From the NCBI GenBank assembly GCA_002430925.1, contig DJDD01000058.1, positions 1,124 through 11,696 of the forward strand: a stretch of 10,573 nt of DNA. Reading direction: 5' to 3'. Position 1 is the first letter of the stretch. The number at the start of each line of letters is the position of its first letter. Both the position numbers and the translations under genes were made by a program. This DNA is from Flavobacteriales bacterium UBA5933. GTDB taxonomy: Bacteria > Bacteroidota > Bacteroidia > Flavobacteriales > Weeksellaceae. The notes beneath the pieces were generated by a model. That model worked only from the letters and a program-made list of their open reading frames with translations, ran no database searches and was not told the DNA's origin. This document shows, in pieces, positions 7,222 through 10,573 of this stretch.

Positions 7222-7671
7222 TTAATTAGTAATTGTTAATATTCCATTTCCATTATTGAATACTTGATATGTTCTAGGAGCCCTATTCGCAATTTTTATT
7301 GGTTGTCCTGTAAGCAATATCCATTCAGCGCCATCTTCTTTACAAAGAATTTTTATATCATTTTCTACTACTAAAATTGAATTCTCTGTAGGGCAAATAT
7401 GTGGTGCATTTCTGTCATAGGCTTTATAACCTGATGCTGTTCTTACTACTATAATTCCTCTAGTTCCAGCTTGAGCTCCACTTATATAAGCCCATCCTCC
7501 TGAATTATTTAGATTTGAATATAATGGAAGAGATGTATTTACAACTACATTTACTGTAGTTAAAGGTACACAACTTACAGTTCCATCATCAGAACTACAA
7601 GATTGTAAAATAGTGAATAAGAGCGTTAATATCACAACCTTATTTAGAATGATTTTAATAAACTGTTTCAT
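7222..7671 (-). CDS. Small lipoprotein with Rieske-like fold lacking cluster ligands
   Basis: 149 residues. Residues 1-24 form a signal peptide ending in LQSC, with C25 as the lipidated residue, and CSSDDG follows. An acidic stretch right after the Cys is the known surface-export signal of Bacteroidota lipoproteins, so outer-leaflet exposure is likely. The C-terminal half reads like a Rieske domain: YKAYDRNAPHICP (82-94) aligns with the first cluster loop (CxH), and ILCKEDGAEWILLTGQPI (108-125) with the second (CxxH), followed by APRTYQVFNNGNGILTI as in typical Rieske C-termini. Only H91 and C110 of the four ligands remain. The first Cys is A89 and the last His is D113, so a 2Fe-2S cluster is unlikely. 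I recall similar degenerate lipoproteins in other Flavobacteriia. It is divergent from greA. Function unknown. Confidence 0.8.
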   Translation of the reverse strand: MKQFIKIILNKVVILTLLFTILQSCSSDDGTVSCVPLTTVNVVVNTSLPLYSNLNNSGGWAYISGAQAGTRGIIVVRTASGYKAYDRNAPHICPTENSILVVENDIKILCKEDGAEWILLTGQPIKIANRAPRTYQVFNNGNGILTITN

Positions 7672-7677
7672 TTTTCT

Positions 7678-7704
7678 TTTGCTATAAAATTTTTACTATA
7701 TTTG
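7678..7704 (+). promoter_or_regulatory. Candidate promoter of the greA operon
   Basis: TATATTTG (7697-7704) is a perfect -7 match (TAnnTTTG). The nearest TTTG (7678-7681) is only 15 nt upstream, shorter than the usual 17-23. Transcription from here would start near 7711 and give a leader of about 95 nt containing the hairpin at 7720-7759. Confidence 0.4.
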
Positions 7705-7719
7705 TATTAATAATTACCA

Positions 7720-7759
7720 AATAGTCCTGCACATATTGATAAATAGGTGTAGGATTATT
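7720..7759 (+). promoter_or_regulatory. Stem-loop in the greA 5' leader
   Basis: The arms 7720-7732 (AATAGTCCTGCAC) and 7747-7759 (GTGTAGGATTATT) pair over 13 bp with two G-U wobbles (7724/7755, 7729/7750) around a 14-nt loop. The wobbles pair only in plus-strand RNA, since the other strand would have A-C mismatches. This favours a structure in the greA transcript rather than a terminator for the minus strand. A U-rich but interrupted tract follows, so it may act as a weak attenuator. It matches no riboswitch class that I recognise. Confidence 0.45.
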
Positions 7760-7806
7760 TATTTATAAGACCTAATTAATAAAAAAAATAAATAAACATT
7801 GTTGTT

Positions 7807-8286
7807 ATGGCAAATATACAATATGTAACGAAAGAAGGATTAGAAAAATTACGTCAAGAACTTCATCAGTTAGAAACTTTTGAGCGTCCAAAAATATCAC
7901 AACAAATTGCTGATGCTAGAGATAAAGGAGATTTATCTGAGAATGCTGAATATGATGCAGCAAAAGAAGCACAAGGAATGTTGGAAATGCAGATTGCAAA
8001 ATTAAAAGAAGTTGTAGCTAATGCTCGTGTGATAGATGAATCAAAATTAGATCATTCAAAAGTTTCAATATTATCTAAAGTTCGAATTAAAAATACGGCT
8101 AATGGACAAGAATTAGTTTATACTTTAGTTCCTGAATCTGAAGCTGATTTAGCAAAAATGAAAATTTCTGTAAATACGCCAATTGCAAAAGGTTTATTAG
8201 GAAAAGTCTTAGGAGACACAGCAGAAATTACATTACCTAACGGAATGACTTTAAATTTTGAAATTTTAGAGATATCTTTGGACTAA
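7807..8286 (+). CDS. greA: Transcription elongation factor GreA
   Basis: 159 residues, the usual GreA length. GreA enters the secondary channel of RNA polymerase and stimulates cleavage of backtracked RNA. The N-terminal coiled coil (about 8-75) carries GDLSENAEYDAAKE, whose D42 and E45 are the acidic tip residues that coordinate the catalytic metal. The C-terminal FKBP-like domain (about 82-158) ends in LPNGMTLNFEILEI. It is the first gene of a four-gene plus-strand operon, with the HIT gene starting 12 nt after its stop. The 135-nt leader it shares with the divergent lipoprotein gene contains a candidate promoter and a hairpin, so control at the leader is possible. Confidence 0.97.
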   Translation: MANIQYVTKEGLEKLRQELHQLETFERPKISQQIADARDKGDLSENAEYDAAKEAQGMLEMQIAKLKEVVANARVIDESKLDHSKVSILSKVRIKNTANGQELVYTLVPESEADLAKMKISVNTPIAKGLLGKVLGDTAEITLPNGMTLNFEILEISLD

Positions 8287-8298
8287 AATTAAAAAACT

Positions 8299-8691
8299 AT
8301 GGCTAGTATTTTCACGAAAATAATAAATGGAGAAATACCTTCATACAAAATTGCTGAAAATGATAATTATATTGCAATATTAGATGCTTTTCCTCTTGTA
8401 GAAGGACATGTTTTAGTTGTTCCTAAAAAAGAAGTTGATAAAATTTTTGAGTTAGATAAAGAAACTTATCTAGGACTTATGGATTTCTCATACGAAATTG
8501 CACAAGCCATAGAAAAGGCTATTCCATGTCGTAGAGTAGGAGTGGCTGTTATTGGTTTAGAAGTACCACACGTACATGTTCATTTGGTACCTCTAAATAC
8601 AATGCAGGATATTAATTTTACAAATCCAAAAATACAATTATCTGCAGAACGAATGAATGAAATTGCAGATTCTATTAAATCATATTTATAA
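8299..8691 (+). CDS. HIT-family (histidine triad) nucleotide hydrolase, HinT-like
   Basis: 130 residues. The histidine triad is intact as HVHVHLVPL (H91, H93, H95), which gives the nucleophile for hydrolysis of nucleoside phosphoramidates or dinucleotides. The N-terminus SIFTKIINGEIPSYKIAE is the standard HIT start, but the CxxC zinc residues seen in many members (CIFCKI) are replaced by S and T, so no zinc site is expected there. EGHVLVVPKKEVDKIFEL is also typical. It sits 12 nt after greA, and the next gene starts 1 nt after its stop, so translation is probably coupled. The true substrate is not evident. Confidence 0.95.
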   Translation: MASIFTKIINGEIPSYKIAENDNYIAILDAFPLVEGHVLVVPKKEVDKIFELDKETYLGLMDFSYEIAQAIEKAIPCRRVGVAVIGLEVPHVHVHLVPLNTMQDINFTNPKIQLSAERMNEIADSIKSYL

Positions 8692-8692
8692 A

Positions 8693-9262
8693 ATGAATAA
8701 GTACATTAAATTAGTTATAGCAGCATTATTAATTGCATTGGGAATATTTTTGTTTACAATTCGAGAATATGGATGGGGAGTTATTTCTATATTTTTAGCA
8801 ATTTTTCCAGTTTTATTCTTTTTCAGAAATGAAAATATTTTATTAGCCTTTTGGTTTTTACGTAAAGAAGATATGGTAAAAGCTAAAAAATGGTTAAATA
8901 AAATAACAAATCCTTCGTCGCAATTAATTCCTAAACAATTAGGATATTATAACTATATGAAAGGAATTACTGAAGCACAAGATAATATTTCATTATCAGA
9001 AAAATACATGAAAGAAGCTTTAAATTACGGTTTATCTTTTGATCATGATCGTGCTATGGCAAACCTTTCTTTAGCTGGAGCTTCTATGTCGAAAGGTAAG
9101 AAGAAAGAAGCTGAAGGATATTTAAAAGAAGCAAAGAAAAACGATACAAAAGGAATGTTTACTGACCAAATTAAAATGATGACTGGTCAAATGAAACGTT
9201 TTAATGTGAGTAATTCTCAGTTACAAAACCCAAACATGCGTCACAAAGGGCGTAAATTCTAA
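8693..9262 (+). CDS. Two-helix membrane protein with TPR-like cytoplasmic tail
   Basis: 189 residues from the ATG at 8693. An ATG at 8657 in the same frame would overlap the HIT gene by 35 nt and add LQILLNHIYK-type residues ahead of a normal membrane start, so I prefer 8693, one base after the HIT stop. Two hydrophobic helices (about 5-22 and 27-44) are joined by a short turn (REYGWG). The soluble part has repeated helical pairs. LGYYNYMKGITEAQDNISLSEK with YMKEALNYGL, and RAMANLSLAGASMSKGKKKE with AEGYLKEAKK, fit the spacing of TPR repeats, about two of them. The C-terminus is basic (MRHKGRKF). It is probably a scaffold at the inner membrane. Family and partner are unknown. The next gene starts directly after its stop. 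Confidence 0.8.
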   Translation: MNKYIKLVIAALLIALGIFLFTIREYGWGVISIFLAIFPVLFFFRNENILLAFWFLRKEDMVKAKKWLNKITNPSSQLIPKQLGYYNYMKGITEAQDNISLSEKYMKEALNYGLSFDHDRAMANLSLAGASMSKGKKKEAEGYLKEAKKNDTKGMFTDQIKMMTGQMKRFNVSNSQLQNPNMRHKGRKF

Positions 9263-9646
9263 ATGGATATTTCTAAACTAACACAAGAAACATCTTCGAA
9301 TACAGAAAAATGGAAAAAAATTGAACAATTTTTCCAAGAAAATTTTACAGATGGTCAAAAGCCAGATTTAGATACAATTCTTTTTTTAATTGGTGTTCAG
9401 GAATTAGGACAAGGTAAAAAGAAATTTAAGAAGGATGATAAACTAAATTTATTGCATATTGCTGTTTGTAGAGTTCTTGAGCCATTTGGTTTTTATCGAT
9501 TTGATGGTAATGATCCAGATGGATGGCCACATTTCGAATTATTGGAAGATTTACCTCCATTAAAAACAAATGAACAAACATTGCTAATGAAATATGCAGT
9601 GATTCAGTATTTTGAAGATCAAAAAATAATAAACTTCGAATCTTAA
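9263..9646 (+). CDS. Conserved hypothetical protein, last gene of the greA operon
   Basis: 127 residues, with the ATG immediately following the TAA of the membrane-protein gene (gap 0). No signal peptide, membrane segment or metal motif is present. It looks cytosolic and mixed helical, with an acidic C-terminal half. The most distinctive stretch is VLEPFGFYRFDGNDPDGWPH, followed by FELLEDLPPL. I recall similar short proteins in other Bacteroidota but no assigned function. The tight linkage to the membrane protein suggests that the two work together. Its last three codons and stop are part of the terminator hairpin shared with the Nudix gene. Confidence 0.75.
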   Translation: MDISKLTQETSSNTEKWKKIEQFFQENFTDGQKPDLDTILFLIGVQELGQGKKKFKKDDKLNLLHIAVCRVLEPFGFYRFDGNDPDGWPHFELLEDLPPLKTNEQTLLMKYAVIQYFEDQKIINFES

Positions 9647-9670
9647 TTTAAGATTCGGAGTTTTCTTTTT
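9631..9670. terminator. Bidirectional terminator shared by convergent genes, with both stop codons in the stem-loop
   Basis: A 9-bp perfect stem (9637-9645 with 9649-9657, CGAATCTTA/TAAGATTCG) has a 3-nt loop and extends outward to 9631/9663 with one mismatch or wobble. The plus-strand side is followed by TTTTCTTTTT, and the minus-strand side reads into T-rich sequence (RC of 9621-9633). The two TAA stops (9644-9646 plus, 9650-9648 minus) lie in the top of the hairpin. Confidence 0.85.
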
Positions 9671-10076
9671 TATATTGTTTTACAACGACTTTATCTGCTT
9701 CAAGTGTAAAATTTTTCTCTTTTAAATCTTTTGGTTCAACCCAAAGTAATTCTGCAATATCGGCATCAAGAACCTTTAATTTTTTTAATTCTTTTGCTGT
9801 AACTGTTGCTTTATAATAAATCAATAATACTTGTTCTTTTGAATTAAAAGCATTTAATTTAAAAAAATCTTGTGTATAAAAATGGTCATGTACATCTACA
9901 TTGATGTTCAATTCTTCTAGTATTTCTCGTTTTATACAATCCTTTGTTCCTTCTCCAAATTCTAAACCTCCTCCAGGAAATTTATAAATTAATTTTCCTT
10001 GAAATGGTTCATGTAAAACCAAAACTTTTCCATGATGTTCTAATAAGGCGTAAACTCGTACATTAAATGGTTTCAT
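9648..10076 (-). CDS. Nudix hydrolase
   Basis: 142 residues from the ATG at 10076 (MKPFNVRVYALLEHHGKVLV). A TTG four codons upstream (10088) is in frame, but the ATG fits the normal start of the beta strand and is preferred. The Nudix box Gx5Ex7REUxEExGU is visible from G36 to I58: GGGLEFGEGT, then REILEELNI with R50, E51, E54 and E55. The usual final Gly is N57. KFPGGG just before it is typical of the fold. It hydrolyses a nucleoside diphosphate linked to some moiety, and the substrate cannot be told from the sequence. It is convergent with the greA operon and shares its terminator. Upstream lies a long non-coding stretch with a TGATN4ATCA dyad. Confidence 0.93.
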   Translation of the reverse strand: MKPFNVRVYALLEHHGKVLVLHEPFQGKLIYKFPGGGLEFGEGTKDCIKREILEELNINVDVHDHFYTQDFFKLNAFNSKEQVLLIYYKATVTAKELKKLKVLDADIAELLWVEPKDLKEKNFTLEADKVVVKQYKKENSES

Positions 10077-10095
10077 AAGCAATATCAATTTTATA

Positions 10096-10103
10096 TAAAT
10101 ATA
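10096..10103 (-). promoter_or_regulatory. Candidate -7 element of the Nudix gene
   Basis: TATATTTA on the minus strand is one base off TAnnTTTG. No TTG lies at the right distance. Transcription would start near 10089, about 12 nt before the ATG at 10076, which puts the upstream dyad about 41 nt before the start site, the position used by class II CRP/FNR activators. Confidence 0.3.
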
Positions 10104-10123
10104 GTGCGTTATCTTCCAAATTA

Positions 10124-10135
10124 TGATACCAATCA
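10124..10135. promoter_or_regulatory. TGATN4ATCA dyad upstream of the Nudix gene
   Basis: TGATACCAATCA, third copy of the core in the window, is centred 53 nt upstream of the Nudix ATG. The spacer (ACCA) is not symmetrical, unlike the other two copies, so the dyad is limited to the 4-bp arms. Confidence 0.3.
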
Positions 10136-10321
10136 GTGAAAAAAATCATTTTTTTTAACAATAATATGATTTTTAATACTATGTTGTTATAAAATTTATA
10201 TTAATTTGAATTTTTAATGTAAATCTTATTTTATTTTTTATAAAAATTTAGTTTTTTTTTAAAAATAGGAGTTCTGTAATTAAAATAAGTTGAAAAATTT
10301 TATTTTCTTATTTTACGTTAT
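10136..10321. other. AT-rich non-coding stretch, nothing recognised
   Basis: About 185 bases of A/T runs between the Nudix upstream region and the repeat elements. No open frame of useful length, no consensus promoter and no strong hairpin was seen on either strand. Confidence 0.6.
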
Positions 10322-10380
10322 GGATTGCAGTGGAAATCCTTTTACAAAAAGATTTCGGCTCCGCTCAGAATGACAAAATT
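10322..10380. repeat. Dispersed intergenic repeat-like element A
   Basis: This stretch is locally GC-richer than its surroundings and holds GGATTGCAGTGGAAATCC, then TTTCGGCTCCGCTCAGAATG. A bulged hairpin is present: GAAATC (10333-10338) pairs with GATTTC (10351-10356), with TTTT/AAAA inside. I recall very similar wording between genes in many flavobacterial genomes. Only one copy is in this window, so its repeat nature rests on memory. Confidence 0.5.
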
Positions 10381-10414
10381 TACAATAAAAGAATGATAGT
10401 TTAGGATTTTTTTT

Positions 10415-10470
10415 CTGTCAGATAGAGTGATTTTTCGAAATGAGAATGTAGAAAAATTGTATCGAAATCT
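10415..10470. repeat. Dispersed intergenic repeat-like element B (hairpin)
   Basis: It begins CTGTCAGATAGAGTGA and ends ATTGTATCGAAATCT. The inner stem ATTTTTC (10430-10436) pairs with GAAAAAT (10451-10457), and the outer stem AGAT (10420-10423) pairs with ATCT (10467-10470). It resembles a flavobacterial element I remember as TGTCAGTTCGAGTGA...ATCGAGAAC. If so, the outer stem has changed on both sides while still pairing. Confidence 0.45.
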
Positions 10471-10533
10471 AAGATAGAAAAACTTTATTCATTTTCTATT
10501 TATAAATTTCATTTTAATAATTAAAATTCTTCA

Positions 10534-10573
10534 ATGAGCTTAAAATTACATTTAATAACCTGTTGTGCATTTT
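10534..10573 (+). other. Possible gene start (plus) or gene end (minus) at the right edge
   Basis: On the plus strand an ATG at 10534 opens 13 codons (MSLKLHLITCCAF) that would suit a signal peptide, with TAAATTTC (10503-10510), one base off the -7 consensus, upstream. On the minus strand a frame closing with TAA at 10521 reads NAQQVIKCNFKLIEEF and could be the tail of a gene outside the window. The stretch is too short to choose between them, and either open frame could arise by chance. Confidence 0.25.

Noticed and set aside
7197..7227. AATTAATT repeated on both sides of the lipoprotein stop as a terminator
   Set aside because: The octamer is self-complementary and pure A/T. The stem would be weak and there is no proper T tract.
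8657..8692. Upstream ATG for the TPR-like membrane protein inside the HIT gene
   Set aside because: The ATG at 8693 follows the HIT stop by one base, matching the tight spacing of the next junction, and starts with a normal membrane N-terminus (MNKYIKLVIAALL).
9648..10088. Nudix gene starting at the TTG at 10088
   Set aside because: An ATG four codons later (10076) gives the normal domain start, and the extra residues add nothing recognisable.
1..10573. CRISPR array, transposase, integrase, tRNA or rRNA genes
   Set aside because: No regularly spaced direct repeats, no recognisable mobile-element protein and no tRNA-like or rRNA-like sequence were seen.

Overview
The window looks like chromosomal DNA from a member of the Bacteroidota, most likely class Flavobacteriia. 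It is very AT-rich. It has promoters of the Bacteroidota type (TTG, then about 20 bases, then TAnnTTTG), and most start codons follow A-rich leaders with no clear Shine-Dalgarno sequence. One lipoprotein carries the acidic CSSDD start typical of surface lipoproteins in this phylum. The proteins also match flavobacterial relatives as I remember them. I cannot assign a genus.

Layout. Positions 1-3100 (minus strand) hold a signalling block. An OmpR-type response regulator and a membrane histidine kinase lie 22 nt apart, followed by a small degenerate UspA-like protein and a membrane-anchored protein with a lipocalin-like look that runs off the left edge. A strong terminator at 3155-3184 separates this block from a zinc-dependent 2,3-butanediol dehydrogenase (3203-4270, minus). 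A second strong terminator (4363-4390) closes the next minus-strand unit, enolase then citrate synthase (7077 to 4416), which links the end of glycolysis to entry into the TCA cycle. A small lipoprotein with a Rieske-like fold that has lost its cluster ligands (7222-7671, minus) lies upstream of enolase. It is divergent from a compact plus-strand operon: greA, a HIT-family hydrolase, a two-helix membrane protein with a TPR-like tail, and a short conserved hypothetical. These four genes are separated by 12, 1 and 0 nt. A convergent Nudix hydrolase (9648-10076, minus) shares a terminator with that operon, and the stop codons of both genes lie inside the hairpin. The last ~500 bases are non-coding and carry two short repeat-like elements of the kind scattered between flavobacterial genes.

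The most interesting signals are regulatory. A TGATN4ATCA dyad, resembling the core of CRP/FNR-family sites, occurs exactly three times in the window. All three copies lie in leaders just upstream of minus-strand genes (butanediol dehydrogenase, citrate synthase, Nudix) and none lies inside a gene. Other points are a wobble-paired hairpin in the greA leader, the stop codons embedded in a palindromic terminator, and the cluster-less Rieske-like lipoprotein. I saw no mobile element, CRISPR array, tRNA or rRNA, and no clear new multi-gene system. Most of the window is housekeeping.
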